Counted from the first letter of the stretch, positions 1 to 9,062 are shown. The stretch: 64,000 nucleotides of DNA from Actinotalea subterranea (GCF_008364845.1 NZ_VTTP01000006.1:153889-217888), one strand, 5' to 3'. Made by a program: numbers and translations. Notes: a model not told the origin generated them from the letters alone.

Positions 1-1205
1 GTGCTGACCGCGGCACCGTGCGTGAGCGACGGCACGACCGTGTCGGCGCGGAACGCGGTCGTCGCGGCGCGCTGGTAGGTGCCGAGCTGGGCCGTGCCGA
101 GGTCCGAGCGGGCCGGGATCGCGCCCTTGGCGTTGCTGAACGCGGTCTGGCCGTCGGCGGACGCGACGGCGCGCAGCCACCGGGTCGCCGCGTCGGGGTT
201 CGGTGCGCCGGCGGGCAGGGCGAACGCGTCGACGACGACGTCGAACACGCCGTCGGTGCCCGGGGCGGTCGCCCACAGCACCTCGGTCGGTGCCGTGTCG
301 CCGGCCTCCTCGAACGCCTCGAGCGCCCAGTCGCCCATGACGACGAACGCGGCGTCCCCGTCGATGACGTCCTGCGTCGCGTCCTGCCAGTCCATGCTGT
401 CCCGGTCCGCGTTCGTGTAGCCGAGGAGCCGCTCGAAGTCCGCCAGCGCCGCGGTGACCTCCGCGCCCGCGACGTCCGTCGTCCCGTCCCACAGGCCCGC
501 GTAGCCCTGCGGGCCGAGGTGCGCGAGGAGCACCTGCTCGAGGAGGTGGACCTGCGTCCACGTCGAGCCCAGCGCGAGCGGGGTGCGGCCCGTCGCGCGC
601 ACGGCGTCGAGCGCCACGAACCAGTCGTCGAGCGTCGCGAAGCTCGCGGTCGCCTCGAGGCCGGCGGCCGCGAGCACGTCCGGGTTCGCCCACAGCACGT
701 TCGCCCGGTGGACGTTCGAGGGGATCGCGTACACCGTGCCGTCGACGCTCACCATGTCCCGCACGCTCGCCGGCAGCGTGCGGTCCAGGCCCAGGTCGAC
801 GACGAGGTCGTCGAGGTCCCGCAGCCGGCCGTCCGCGACGTAGTCGGCCAGCTCCGCGCCGCCGTGCACCTGGAAGGTGTCGGGCGGGTCGCCGTCGGCC
901 AGGCGTGAGGCGAGCAGCGTCTTCGCGGTGGAGCCCGCACCCCCCGCGATGCCGCCGTCCACGAACACGGTCCCGGGGTTCTGCTCGACGAAGACCTCGA
1001 CGAGGGAGTCGAACGCGAGCTTCTCCGAGCCGCTCGCCCACCAGGTGAAGACCTCGACCTGCTCCGCGCTCGCAGGGGTGGTGACCGGCTCCTGGGCCGT
1101 GCACCCGGCGACGCCGGCCGTGGTGAGCGCGAGCGTCAGGCCGAGGGCCGCGCGACCGACGAGGCGTGCACGCGGCGCGGTCGGCGTCGTGCGCCGTGTC
1201 TGCAC
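1..1205 (-). CDS. Sugar ABC transporter substrate-binding lipoprotein (3' end off window)
   Basis: This is a family 1 extracellular solute-binding protein that should capture an oligosaccharide or sugar outside the membrane for an ABC importer. The GTG start at 1205 is preceded by a strong GAGGGAGG ribosome site. The first 37 residues form a lipoprotein signal with lipobox VAGC. The mature part opens with VEVFTWWASGSEK, a typical motif for this family, and continues with WAN, GLWDG and related segments over about 400 residues. The gene is open at base 1, so its C-terminus and the rest of its operon lie outside. It is divergent from the ROK regulator, which may control it. Family is clear; substrate is not known. 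Confidence 0.85.
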   Translation of the reverse strand, partial: MQTRRTTPTAPRARLVGRAALGLTLALTTAGVAGCTAQEPVTTPASAEQVEVFTWWASGSEKLAFDSLVEVFVEQNPGTVFVDGGIAGGAGSTAKTLLASRLADGDPPDTFQVHGGAELADYVADGRLRDLDDLVVDLGLDRTLPASVRDMVSVDGTVYAIPSNVHRANVLWANPDVLAAAGLEATASFATLDDWFVALDAVRATGRTPLALGSTWTQVHLLEQVLLAHLGPQGYAGLWDGTTDVAGAEVTAALADFERLLGYTNADRDSMDWQDATQDVIDGDAAFVVMGDWALEAFEEAGDTAPTEVLWATAPGTDGVFDVVVDAFALPAGAPNPDAATRWLRAVASADGQTAFSNAKGAIPARSDLGTAQLGTYQRAATTAFRADTVVPSLTHGAAVS

Positions 1206-1356
1206 GTCCTGCCTCCCTCGTCGCCGGCCCGGATCTCGTCGCTGAGCATCCCACGGGCAGGCGGGTGCGTCCCCCGCCTCGGCGCCGCCATCCAAGGACG
1301 CCGTGCTCGGCCGTGTCAAGGAACGACGGCGAACGGGTGAGCGGTATCCTCCGGCT
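1206..1356. promoter_or_regulatory. Divergent promoter region, binding protein / ROK regulator
   Basis: This 151-base gap separates two divergent sugar genes. On the plus strand TATCCT (1345-1350) lies six bases before the GTG at 1357, as expected of a leaderless -10 element. No convincing -35 or clear palindromic operator was seen. ROK regulators often bind their own divergent region, so the operator is probably here, but this is inference. Confidence 0.4.
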
Positions 1357-2547
1357 GTGGCCAAGGACCGGGCGACGCCGGGCTCCCAGACGTCGCTGCG
1401 GGAGGCCAACAGGGCTCGGATCGTCAGCGCGGTGCAGCAGCGCGGCTCCATCACGCAGGTCGAGCTCGCGGGCGCGACCGGTCTGTCCGCGGCGACCATC
1501 TCCAACATCGTCAAGGAGCTCACGGGCGCGGGCGTCCTGCACACCTCCCCGACGTCGCGCAGCGGCCGGCGCGCGCAGGAGGTCACGCTCGCCCGCAACC
1601 TCGGGCTCGTCGCGGGCGTGCACTTCGGCGAGCGGTCGCTGCGGGTCGCGCTCGCGGACGTGACCCTGCGCGTCGTCGCCGAGCAGCGGCTCCCGCTCCC
1701 GCCCGAGCACCGGGCCGACGCCGGGCTCGACCAGGTCGCGATGCTCGTCGAGGAGATGCTCGAGTCGCTCGGGACCGGCCCCAGCGAGGTGCTGGCCCTC
1801 GGCGTCGGCGTCCCGGCCCCGGTCGACGTGGTCACGGGTCAGGTCTCGGCCGCGGGCATCCTGCGGGGCTGGGACGGCACCGTCGTGCCCGACGTCCTCG
1901 AGCAGCGCCTCGGGGTACGGGTCGTGGTCGACAACGACGCGAACCTGGGTGCGCTCGCGGAGGTGCGCCTCGGCGTCGCGCGCGGCCTCACGCACGTCGC
2001 GTACCTGCGCGTGTCGCACGGCGTCGGGCTGGGCCTCGTGCTCGACGGACGCGTCTACCACGGGCGCAGCGGCGGCGCGGGCGAGCTCGGCCACCTCGTC
2101 GTGAACCCCGACGGCCCGCCCTGCCGGTGCGGCAACCGGGGGTGCCTCGAGACGTCGGTCGGGGCCGCCGAGCTGCTGGGCCGGCTGCGCCCCACCCACG
2201 GTCACCTGACGCTGCGCGACGTCGTGACGCGCGCGCAGGAGGGCGACCAGGCGTGCCGCGACGTGGTCGCCGACGCGGGCCGCCAGCTCGGTGAGGCCGC
2301 CGCGACCGTGTGCACCCTCCTGGACCCGCAGATGGTCGTGGTGGGCGGGGACCTCGCGCTCGCGGGCGAGATCCTGCTCGAACCCCTGCGGGACGTGCTG
2401 GACGCGAAGACCGTGCCGAGCACGGCGGGCCCGGTCGCCGTCGAGATGTCGATGCTCGGGGCCCAGGCGGAGGTGCGGGGCGCGCTCGTGCTCGCCCTGG
2501 ACACGTACGACATCGGTGCGCCGCGCCTGCTCGGGGCGGGCTCGTGA
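1357..2547 (+). CDS. ROK family transcriptional regulator
   Basis: This is a sugar-responsive repressor of the ROK (NagC/XylR) type, about 396 residues. An N-terminal winged helix-turn-helix (ITQVELAGATGLSAATISNI) is followed by a kinase-like ROK domain. That domain carries the zinc signature CRCGNRGCLE, in which the cysteines are intact. The GTG at 1357 is preferred over one at 1303 because a -10-like TATCCT sits six bases upstream and homologues begin close to the helix-turn-helix. Its stop overlaps the GTG of the binding-protein gene (GTGA), so it is the first gene of the xylose-type transport operon and probably regulates it. The effector sugar is inferred, likely xylose or a related monosaccharide. 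Confidence 0.88.
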   Translation: MAKDRATPGSQTSLREANRARIVSAVQQRGSITQVELAGATGLSAATISNIVKELTGAGVLHTSPTSRSGRRAQEVTLARNLGLVAGVHFGERSLRVALADVTLRVVAEQRLPLPPEHRADAGLDQVAMLVEEMLESLGTGPSEVLALGVGVPAPVDVVTGQVSAAGILRGWDGTVVPDVLEQRLGVRVVVDNDANLGALAEVRLGVARGLTHVAYLRVSHGVGLGLVLDGRVYHGRSGGAGELGHLVVNPDGPPCRCGNRGCLETSVGAAELLGRLRPTHGHLTLRDVVTRAQEGDQACRDVVADAGRQLGEAAATVCTLLDPQMVVVGGDLALAGEILLEPLRDVLDAKTVPSTAGPVAVEMSMLGAQAEVRGALVLALDTYDIGAPRLLGAGS

Positions 2548-3671
2548 CGGGCCGGCTCGTGCGGGGCGGGACGGCTCGGCCGGGGCGCGCCCGCCTGCGG
2601 GTCCTGGCCCTCGTCGGCGCGCTCGCGCTCGTCGGCTGCACGTCGTCCGCGCCGGGCGACGCCGCCGGCGGGGACGACGGGGCCCCGACGATCGCGCTGC
2701 TCCTGCCCGAGTCGAAGACGTCGCGCTACGAGGGCATCGACCGGCCCGTGTTCGAGCAGGTCGTCGCGGAGCGCTGCCCCGACTGCCTCGTGCTCTACGC
2801 GAACGCCGGGCAGGACGCCGCCCGCCAGCAGCAGCAGGCCGAGTCGGCCCTCACGCAGGGGGCGCAGGTCCTGGTGCTCGACGCGGTCGACGCGGCCGCC
2901 GCGCAGAGCATCGTGACCGCGGCGGACGCCCGGGGGGTCGCGGTCATCGCCTACGACCGGTTCATCGCCGACGCCCCGCTCGACTACTTCGTGGCCTACG
3001 ACAGCGCGCGCGTCGGCCTGCTCCAGGGCCAGGCGCTCGTGCAGGCGATCGTCGCGCGCGGCGAGGTCCGGGCGGGCGACGGCGTGCTCCTCGTGCACGG
3101 CTCGCCCACGGACCCGAACGTCGCCGGCCTCAAGCGCGGCCTCGCGCAGGCCCTCGAGGGCTCGGGCATCGAGGTGCTCGCGGAGTACGACACGCCCGAC
3201 TGGAGCCCCGACAAGGCGCAGGAGTGGGTCCAGGGCCAGCTCACGGAGTTCTCCGGCCGGGTCGTGGGCGTCTACGCGGCCAACGACGGGACCGCGGGTG
3301 GCGCGATCTCCGCGATGCGCGCCGCGGGCCTCGACCCCGTCCCGCCGGTCACGGGGCAGGACGCGGAGCTCGCGGCGATCCAGCGGATCGTCGCCGGGGA
3401 CCAGTACATGACCGTCTACAAGGCCATCAGCCAGCAGGCCCGCACCGCCGCGGAGATCGCCGTCCAGGTGGTGCACGGCCAGACGCCGGCCGCGACGTCG
3501 AGCGTGCAGGACGTCCCCGCGGTGCTGCTCGCCCCCGTGTCCGTGACGCAGGAACAGGTGGAGAACGTGATCGTCAGAGGTGGGGTCCACCGGGCCGAGG
3601 ACATCTGCGTCGAGCCGTACCGGGCCGCCTGCGTGGGCCTCGGCCTGCTCGGCCCCGAGGCGTCGTCGTGA
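2544..3671 (+). CDS. Xylose-type ABC transporter substrate-binding lipoprotein
   Basis: This periplasmic-binding-protein family 1/4 lipoprotein (375 residues) should bind a monosaccharide and deliver it to the permease encoded two genes downstream. The signal peptide ends in the lipobox LVGC near residue 32. The body has the features of D-xylose-binding XylF: an early LLLPESKTSRYEG strand, a DAVDAAAAQSIV stretch, VIAYDRF, and ANDGTAGG followed by VTGQDAE. The GTG start overlaps the stop of the ROK gene and its own stop overlaps the ATPase start, so translation is probably coupled. XylF-like architecture is seen; xylose as substrate is an inference. Confidence 0.86.
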   Translation: MTGRLVRGGTARPGRARLRVLALVGALALVGCTSSAPGDAAGGDDGAPTIALLLPESKTSRYEGIDRPVFEQVVAERCPDCLVLYANAGQDAARQQQQAESALTQGAQVLVLDAVDAAAAQSIVTAADARGVAVIAYDRFIADAPLDYFVAYDSARVGLLQGQALVQAIVARGEVRAGDGVLLVHGSPTDPNVAGLKRGLAQALEGSGIEVLAEYDTPDWSPDKAQEWVQGQLTEFSGRVVGVYAANDGTAGGAISAMRAAGLDPVPPVTGQDAELAAIQRIVAGDQYMTVYKAISQQARTAAEIAVQVVHGQTPAATSSVQDVPAVLLAPVSVTQEQVENVIVRGGVHRAEDICVEPYRAACVGLGLLGPEASS

Positions 3672-4504
3672 CCGGCGCGCGCCAGGTGCGCCACCCGGTC
3701 GACGGCGTCCCCGAGCAGGCCGGGCGGGCCGGGCGTGCCGCACCGGTCATCGCGCTGCGCGGCGTCTCGCACAGCTTCGGGGCCGTGCGCGCGCTCGTCG
3801 ACGTCGACCTCGACGTGCACGCGCGCGAGGTCGTCGCGGTGGTCGGCGACAACGGCGCGGGCAAGTCGACGCTCGTCGGCGTCATGTCCGGCGTGCTCGT
3901 GCCCGACGCGGGGGAGGTCGTCGTCGAGGGCCGCGAGATCCAGCTCAGGTCCCCCGGGGTCGCGCGCCAGCTCGGCATCGCGACCGTGTTCCAGGACCTC
4001 GCGCTGTGCGAGGACCTCGACGTCGTGGAGAACATCTTCCTGGGCCAGGAGCTGCGTCGAGGGGCCGCGCTCGACGAGGTCGCCATGGAGCAGCAGGCGT
4101 GGCGGCTGCTCGCGCAGCTCGCGGCGCGCGTGCCGTCCGTCCGGGTCCCCGTCGCGGACCTCTCGGGCGGCCAGCGGCAGGCGGTCGCCATCGCGCGGGC
4201 GCTCCTCGGCGAGCCCCGCGTCCTCGTGCTCGACGAGCCGACGGCGGCCCTGGGCGTCACGCAGACCGCGGAGGTCCTCAACCTCGTCGAGCGCGTGCGG
4301 GACCGGGGGTACGGCGTGGTCCTCGTGAGCCACAACATGACCGACGTCCAGGCGGTCGCCGACCGCGTCGTCGTCCTGCGGCGGGGGCGCCTCAACGGCG
4401 ACTTCGACGCGGAGCGCGCGAGCTACGAGGACATCATCGCCGCCATGACGGGCGCGACCCCCGTGGTCCGACCGCGCGGGCGTGAGCGGGGGGAGAGCGC
4501 ATGA
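3668..4504 (+). CDS. Sugar ABC transporter ATP-binding protein (single cassette)
   Basis: This ATPase (278 residues) powers the sugar importer. It shows Walker A GDNGAGKST near residue 64, a Q-loop region VFQDLAL, the signature LSGGQRQAVAIARAL, Walker B VLVLDEPTAAL, and the switch histidine in VLVSHNM. Escherichia coli XylG and RbsA are about 500 residues with two cassettes; this one has a single cassette, so it should act as a homodimer, as in FrcA-like systems. Its GTG overlaps the preceding stop by four bases, and the permease ATG at 4501 overlaps its own stop. Function is confident; substrate is inferred from the binding protein. Confidence 0.88.
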   Translation: MTGARQVRHPVDGVPEQAGRAGRAAPVIALRGVSHSFGAVRALVDVDLDVHAREVVAVVGDNGAGKSTLVGVMSGVLVPDAGEVVVEGREIQLRSPGVARQLGIATVFQDLALCEDLDVVENIFLGQELRRGAALDEVAMEQQAWRLLAQLAARVPSVRVPVADLSGGQRQAVAIARALLGEPRVLVLDEPTAALGVTQTAEVLNLVERVRDRGYGVVLVSHNMTDVQAVADRVVVLRRGRLNGDFDAERASYEDIIAAMTGATPVVRPRGRERGESA

Positions 4505-5736
4505 GCCGGCCCTCCGCACCGGTCCTGCCCGCCGCCGGCGAGCTCGTGGGCGGCGCGTCGTGGCGCCAGGGCGGGTCGCCGTGGTCGCTCGCGCGGGGCC
4601 GTGAGCTGGGCTCCCTGCCGGTCCTCGTCGCGCTCGTCGTCCTCGCGCTCGTGTTCCAGGCCTTCAACCAGAACTTCCTGTCGCCCGACAACCTCGTGAA
4701 CCTCACGCTCCAGTCGGCGACGACGGGCGTCATCACGCTCGGCGTCGTCCTCGTGCTGCTCGTGGGGCAGATCGACCTGTCCGTCGGCGCGGTGAGCGGG
4801 CTCGCCGCCGCGGTCGTCGCGGTCGGGTTCGTGCAGGAGGGCTGGCCTCTCGTGCTCGCGGTCGTCGTCGCCGTCGCGATCGGCGCCGCGTTCGGGGCGG
4901 GCTACGGCTGGCTCTACACGCGCCTGGGCGTGCCCACGTTCGTGATCACGCTCGCGGGCCTGCTCGTGAGCGTGGGCCTGCAGGTCCGCGTGCTGGGTTC
5001 CACGGGCTCGATCAACCTGCCCTACGAGTCGTGGCTCGTGCGGTTCGCGCAGCAGACGTTCCTGCCCCCGGTGGCCTCCTACGCCGTGGTCGCGGGCGTC
5101 GTGCTCCTGTACCTCGGCACGCGGCTGGTCGAGCGGCACCGGCGCCTGGCGGCTGAGCTGCCCGCCGCGTCGCTCGGCGCCGTCGGGCTGCGGGCGCTCG
5201 TCCTGGCCGTCGTGCTCGGCGTGCCCACCTGGTACCTGAACCTCAACCGCGGCGTGGGCGCCATGTTCGCGCTCTTCGTCCTGCTCGTCGCGGTCACCGA
5301 CCTGCTGCTGCGCCGCACGCGCTGGGGCCGCTCCGTGCGCGCCGTCGGGAGCAACGTCGAGTCCGCCCGACGCGCGGGGTTCGCCGTCCGGCGCGTCTAC
5401 GTCTCGGTGTTCATGGCCTGCACGGGCCTCGCCGCGCTCGGTGGCGTGCTGTCCGCGGGTCGGCTCGCCGCGGCGAACCAGGGCACGGGCGGCTCGGACA
5501 CCAACCTCACCGCGATCGCGGCCGCGGTCATCGGCGGCACGAGCCTGTTCGGCGGGCGCGGCAACGCGTGGTCGGCGGTGCTCGGGGTGTTCGTCATCCA
5601 CTCGATCTCGAGCGGGCTCACGCTGCTCAACCTCGACAGCTCGATCCGCTACATCGTCACGGGCGTCGTGCTCGCGCTCGCGGTGACCATCGACTCGCTC
5701 GGCCGGCGCCGCACGGTCACGCAGGCCGCGCGCTGA
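4501..5736 (+). CDS. Sugar ABC transporter permease, XylH type
   Basis: This 411-residue integral membrane protein belongs to the BPD_transp_2 permease family and forms the channel of the xylose-type importer. It has roughly ten hydrophobic segments after a 40-residue cytoplasmic N-terminus. Family motifs include VGQIDLSVGA, a TFVITLAGLL segment, and AAAVIGGTSLFGGRG near the C-terminus, which matches the loop that contacts the ATPase. The ATG overlaps the preceding stop (ATGA), making this the last gene of a four-gene regulator-transporter operon. No kinase or isomerase follows, so catabolic enzymes must lie elsewhere. Confidence 0.87.
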   Translation: MSRPSAPVLPAAGELVGGASWRQGGSPWSLARGRELGSLPVLVALVVLALVFQAFNQNFLSPDNLVNLTLQSATTGVITLGVVLVLLVGQIDLSVGAVSGLAAAVVAVGFVQEGWPLVLAVVVAVAIGAAFGAGYGWLYTRLGVPTFVITLAGLLVSVGLQVRVLGSTGSINLPYESWLVRFAQQTFLPPVASYAVVAGVVLLYLGTRLVERHRRLAAELPAASLGAVGLRALVLAVVLGVPTWYLNLNRGVGAMFALFVLLVAVTDLLLRRTRWGRSVRAVGSNVESARRAGFAVRRVYVSVFMACTGLAALGGVLSAGRLAAANQGTGGSDTNLTAIAAAVIGGTSLFGGRGNAWSAVLGVFVIHSISSGLTLLNLDSSIRYIVTGVVLALAVTIDSLGRRRTVTQAAR

Positions 5737-5830
5737 CCGTCGCGCGGGCCGTGCGACGGGCGCGGCCCGGGGGCCGGCCGGCGTGGCCGGCGTCGTCGGC
5801 GGGCGGTGCGGTCTGGGCGGCCGTCCGGCG

Positions 5831-6682
5831 TCAGCGGAAGACGATCGTGCGGTGGCCGTCGAGCAGCACCCGGTGCTCGGCGTGCCACCGGACGGCGCGG
5901 GCCAGCGCCCGCCGCTCCACGTCCTGGCCGAGCGCGACGAGGTCCTCGACCCGCTTGGAGTGGTCGACCCGCTCGACGTCCTGCTCGATGATCGGGCCCT
6001 CGTCGAGGTCGCCCGTCACGTAGTGGGCGGTCGCGCCGATGAGCTTGACGCCGCGGTCGTGCGCCTGCGCGTAGGGTCGGGCGCCCTTGAAGCTGGGCAG
6101 GAACGAGTGGTGGATGTTGATGATCCGGCCGCTGAGGGTGCGGCACAGGTCGTCGGAGAGGATCTGCATGTAGCGGGCCAGGACGACGAGCTCGGCGTCG
6201 AGCCCGGAGACCAGGTCGAGGAGCTGCTGCTCCGCCTGCGCCTTGGTGTCCCGCGTGACGGGGACGTGGTGGAACGGGATGCCGTAGAACTCGGCGACGC
6301 CCGCGAGGGCCGTGTGGTTGGACACGACGGCGACGATCTCGACGGGGAGGCCCTCGGACTGCTGCCGGAAGAGCAGGTCGTGCAGGCAGTGCGCGGCCGT
6401 GGAGACCATGACGACCGTGCGCATGCGCCGGCCGACGACGTCGAGCTGCCACGTCATCGAGAACTCGGCGGCGAGCGCCTCGATCGCCTGCGCCAGGACC
6501 TCGCGCGGCGCGGCCGCCTCGACCTGGACGCGCATGAAGAACAGGCCGCTCAGCGGGTCGCCGAACTGCTGGGACTCGGTGATGTTGCCGCCGTGCCGTG
6601 CGAGCAGGCCCGCGACGGCGTGCACGATCCCGGGACGGTCGGGGCAGGACAGGCTCAGGACCCAGTGCGTGGTCTCGCTCAC
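5831..6682 (-). CDS. purU: Formyltetrahydrofolate deformylase
   Basis: PurU hydrolyses 10-formyltetrahydrofolate to formate and tetrahydrofolate, balancing the one-carbon pool. The protein is 283 residues, the usual length. Residues 7-80 form an ACT domain beginning CPDRPGIVHAVAG, and the C-terminal two thirds form the formyl-transferase fold with NIHHSFLPSFKGARPY and the catalytic region ATAHYVTGDLDEGPII. The GTG at 6682 is chosen because the ACT domain starts immediately after it and a -10-like TAGCCT lies eight bases upstream, which suggests a leaderless message. It lies about 2.5 kb from glyA-folD, also folate one-carbon genes, but in a separate transcription unit. Confidence 0.93.
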   Translation of the reverse strand: MSETTHWVLSLSCPDRPGIVHAVAGLLARHGGNITESQQFGDPLSGLFFMRVQVEAAAPREVLAQAIEALAAEFSMTWQLDVVGRRMRTVVMVSTAAHCLHDLLFRQQSEGLPVEIVAVVSNHTALAGVAEFYGIPFHHVPVTRDTKAQAEQQLLDLVSGLDAELVVLARYMQILSDDLCRTLSGRIINIHHSFLPSFKGARPYAQAHDRGVKLIGATAHYVTGDLDEGPIIEQDVERVDHSKRVEDLVALGQDVERRALARAVRWHAEHRVLLDGHRTIVFR

Positions 6683-6821
6683 GAGCCCTGAGGCTACCGG
6701 CGGCGCGTGCGGGCCGTGGCCGGCGTCCGGGCCACGCCCGGGTCGCGCCCGGGCAGGCGTCGCCGTCTCGCCAGCGGAGCGTCGGTCGCGGTGGTCCCCG
6801 CGGCGATGGGACGATGGCGCC

Positions 6822-7337
6822 ATGAGCGCGCCCGAGGTGAGGATCGACGTCGTCGAGGACACGGTGGCCGGCGAGCTGCTCACGGTCCGCAAGGCCGCGT
6901 TCGTCAGCGAGGCGCAGCTGTACGACGACCCGCACATCCCGCCGCTGACCCAGACGCTCGAGGAGCTGCGCGCGGACCTCGCGGACCCCGCGGTCATCAC
7001 GCTCGGCGCCTGGCTCGGGCACCGCCTCGTCGGCTCGATCCGCGTGGGCGTCGAGGGGGCGAAGGCGACGCTCGGACGCCTCGCCGTGGTCCCCGACCTC
7101 CAGGGGCAGGGGATCGGCACCCAGCTCCTGCTCGCCGTCCCTGAGCGTCTGCCGGCGGACATCGCCGAGGTGTGGGTCTTCACGGGTCGCGACTCGGTGC
7201 AGAACCTGGCGATGTACGCGAAGCACGGCTACGAGCACGAGTACGACCAGGCCGCGGGCGACCTGACGTACGCGTACCTGCGCAAGATCCTCGGGGACGA
7301 CCCGGAGCCCCAGCCGGACGTCCGCCCCGTCTCCTGA
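6822..7337 (+). CDS. GNAT family N-acetyltransferase
   Basis: This 171-residue protein transfers an acetyl group from acetyl-CoA to an unknown amine. The acetyl-CoA binding motif A reads LAVVPDLQGQGIGTQLL (about residues 86-102), followed by a late motif B with NLAMYAKHGYEHEYD. It stands alone, divergent from purU. A -10-like GACGAT sits six bases before the ATG, so the message is probably leaderless. The stop codon lies in an 18-base tandem repeat that supplies two more in-frame TGA codons (at 7353 and 7371). The substrate cannot be told from sequence. Confidence 0.85.
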   Translation: MSAPEVRIDVVEDTVAGELLTVRKAAFVSEAQLYDDPHIPPLTQTLEELRADLADPAVITLGAWLGHRLVGSIRVGVEGAKATLGRLAVVPDLQGQGIGTQLLLAVPERLPADIAEVWVFTGRDSVQNLAMYAKHGYEHEYDQAAGDLTYAYLRKILGDDPEPQPDVRPVS

Positions 7338-7383
7338 CCGCCGCCGGTCTCCTGACCGCGGCCCGTCTCCTGACCGCAGCCCC
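7330..7383 (+). repeat. Three-copy 18-base tandem repeat carrying the GNAT stop codon
   Basis: The unit begins GTCTCCTGACCGC and recurs three times at 18-base spacing. The TGA codons at 7335, 7353 and 7371 are all in the reading frame of the upstream acetyltransferase. The repeat therefore gives three consecutive in-frame stops. Confidence 0.85.
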
Positions 7384-7433
7384 GCCCGTCTGACGCCTGT
7401 CCCGGCGGCTGCCAGTCCTGCCGGGCACGTCCT

Positions 7434-7480
7434 CGGCCCGTCGGGCGACGCGTGGCCGAGGCGCGTCGCCCGACGGGCCG
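7434..7480. terminator. Bidirectional terminator hairpin between GNAT gene and aztD-like gene
   Basis: Two perfectly complementary 19-base arms (7434-7452 and 7462-7480) flank a nine-base loop. The hairpin lies between two convergent genes. There is no T tract, which is common in high-GC actinobacteria, so it may act as an intrinsic terminator of both units or as a 3' stabiliser. Confidence 0.75.
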
Positions 7481-7526
7481 ACCCCGCTGCTGGTGTGCGC
7501 GGGAGCTCGTGGGACGGGTGCTGTCG

Positions 7527-8939
7527 TCAGCCGTTGACGGCGACGATCTCGTTGGGGGTCGCGGGCAGCGAGCCGCTGGCCCACACCTCGCCGGTGACGA
7601 GGTCGACCGCGTGGATCGACTGGGTCGCGGGGTCGGTGACGTACGCGGTCTCGCCGAGGACGGTCATCGCGGGGTGCGGCAGCTGCCACTCCTCGGGCTC
7701 CGTCCAGGCGTCGATGACCGGGTAGCTGACCGTCGGGGTGCCGGTGACGGGGTCGATGACCCACAGGTTCCCGTCCGTGCCCAGCACGAGGGCCTCGCCG
7801 GACGGTCCGCGCCCGACGCCGCGCCAGGTGTAGCTGACGCCGTCGGGCAGGGGCACGACCTGCATGGTCGCGGCGACCGTGTCGATGAGGGAGAGCTGGT
7901 CGAGGGCGAGGCCCTGCTCGGGGTCGGACTTGTAGTCGCCGACGGCGATCGGTGACGCGTCGCTCACGTACTGGTTGCCGATGCGTCCGAAGGCGGCGGG
8001 TGCGGCGACCTTGGTGATCTCGGTCCCGCGGACGAGGAGGACGCCGTCCTCGCAGCCGACGACGACCGTCTCGTCGGACGTGACCGCCTCGCCGTGCACG
8101 CCGGGGCAGCTCTCGTTGCGGGCGACCTCGTCGCGGTTGCGGTCCAGGAGGCGCACGCCGGTGCGTGCCTCCTCGGTGCCCAGCGTGGACACGAGGCGGC
8201 CGTCGGACAGCAGGACGGCGACGCCGTGGTGCACGTCCAGGGAGGTGAGCTCCTCGACGACGAGAGCGGCCTCGTCGTGCCCGGCCTCGTCGTGGTCGGC
8301 GGCCTCGTCGGCGTGCTCGTCCTCGCCCTCGTCGGCGTGCTCGCCGTGGGCGTGCCCGGTGAGCGCGGCCGGGTCGATGACGGTGATGTCACCGGTCCCG
8401 TCGTCGAACAGGACGGTGCGGTCGCCGTGGGGCACCACGTGGGCGGGCGTCTCGGCAGGGATCACGGTGCCGGTCAGGTGCGGCTCGCCGACGTAGTGGT
8501 GGGCGTGGTCGCCGTGCGCCTCGCTCCAAGCCCCCGTGTCCAGGACGTGCCAGCCGGCGTTGGTCGCGGTGTGCGCGACGAGCACGTGGCGGTCGTCGCC
8601 GGCGGCGCTGATGCGGTTGAAGCCCTCGAGCTCGAGGTCCGCGACGACCTCGAGGGTCAGCGCGTCGAGGACGAGGAGGCCGCCGTCGTAGGTGAGCGCG
8701 ACGCGCGGCTGGGCGGTCGCGGACTCCTCGGCCGCCGACGCGGTCTCCTCGGACTCCTGCGCGACGGAGGCCTCGGCCGTGTCCTGGTCGGGCTCGACGG
8801 GGGTCTGCGCGCACGCGGCGAGGACGAGTGCGGGCAGGAGGAGCGCGGGGACGACGGCGAGGCCGCGGCGGGTGGACGGGTGCGCCGCGGCGCGGCCGGG
8901 CAGGGGGCGGGGTGACGGGATCCGGGTGCGGAGGTTCAT
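7527..8939 (-). CDS. aztD: AztD-like secreted zinc metallochaperone lipoprotein
   Basis: This 470-residue protein resembles AztD, an extracytoplasmic zinc chaperone that hands zinc to the AztC binding protein of a zinc importer. The N-terminus is a lipoprotein signal with lipobox LAAC near residue 43. The rest is a beta-propeller-like fold with repeats such as LVVLD and VIDPVTG. A loop in the middle (about residues 185-215) is very rich in His, Asp and Glu (HAHGEHADEGEDEHADE), fitting metal capture. A Zur box covers its promoter, which supports induction in zinc starvation. No aztABC transporter genes are adjacent, so its partner is encoded elsewhere. The name rests on remembered family features; the zinc role is well supported by the operator. 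Confidence 0.8.
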   Translation of the reverse strand: MNLRTRIPSPRPLPGRAAAHPSTRRGLAVVPALLLPALVLAACAQTPVEPDQDTAEASVAQESEETASAAEESATAQPRVALTYDGGLLVLDALTLEVVADLELEGFNRISAAGDDRHVLVAHTATNAGWHVLDTGAWSEAHGDHAHHYVGEPHLTGTVIPAETPAHVVPHGDRTVLFDDGTGDITVIDPAALTGHAHGEHADEGEDEHADEAADHDEAGHDEAALVVEELTSLDVHHGVAVLLSDGRLVSTLGTEEARTGVRLLDRNRDEVARNESCPGVHGEAVTSDETVVVGCEDGVLLVRGTEITKVAAPAAFGRIGNQYVSDASPIAVGDYKSDPEQGLALDQLSLIDTVAATMQVVPLPDGVSYTWRGVGRGPSGEALVLGTDGNLWVIDPVTGTPTVSYPVIDAWTEPEEWQLPHPAMTVLGETAYVTDPATQSIHAVDLVTGEVWASGSLPATPNEIVAVNG

Positions 8940-8947
8940 GGAGGTGG

Positions 8948-8977
8948 AGGCTAGATGCAGATGAGAATCATTTGCAA
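8948..8977 (-). promoter_or_regulatory. Zur-box promoter of the aztD-like gene (leaderless)
   Basis: On the minus strand TTGCAA (8972-8977) and TAGCCT (8948-8953) are separated by 18 bases and form a -35/-10 pair. The ATG at 8939 is eight bases past the -10, so the transcript should be leaderless. The spacer and -35 contain TGAGAATCATTTGCA (plus strand 8962-8976), 13 of 15 matches to the actinobacterial Zur consensus as I recall it. Zur with zinc would block RNA polymerase here. Confidence 0.82.
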
Positions 8978-9062
8978 GTAGCGTCGTCGTGGCGGGCCCG
9001 GGGGTGCCGTGGTCGAGTCCCGGGGTCCGGGACGCGCCGCCTCGTGGGCGCCCAGCACTTGC

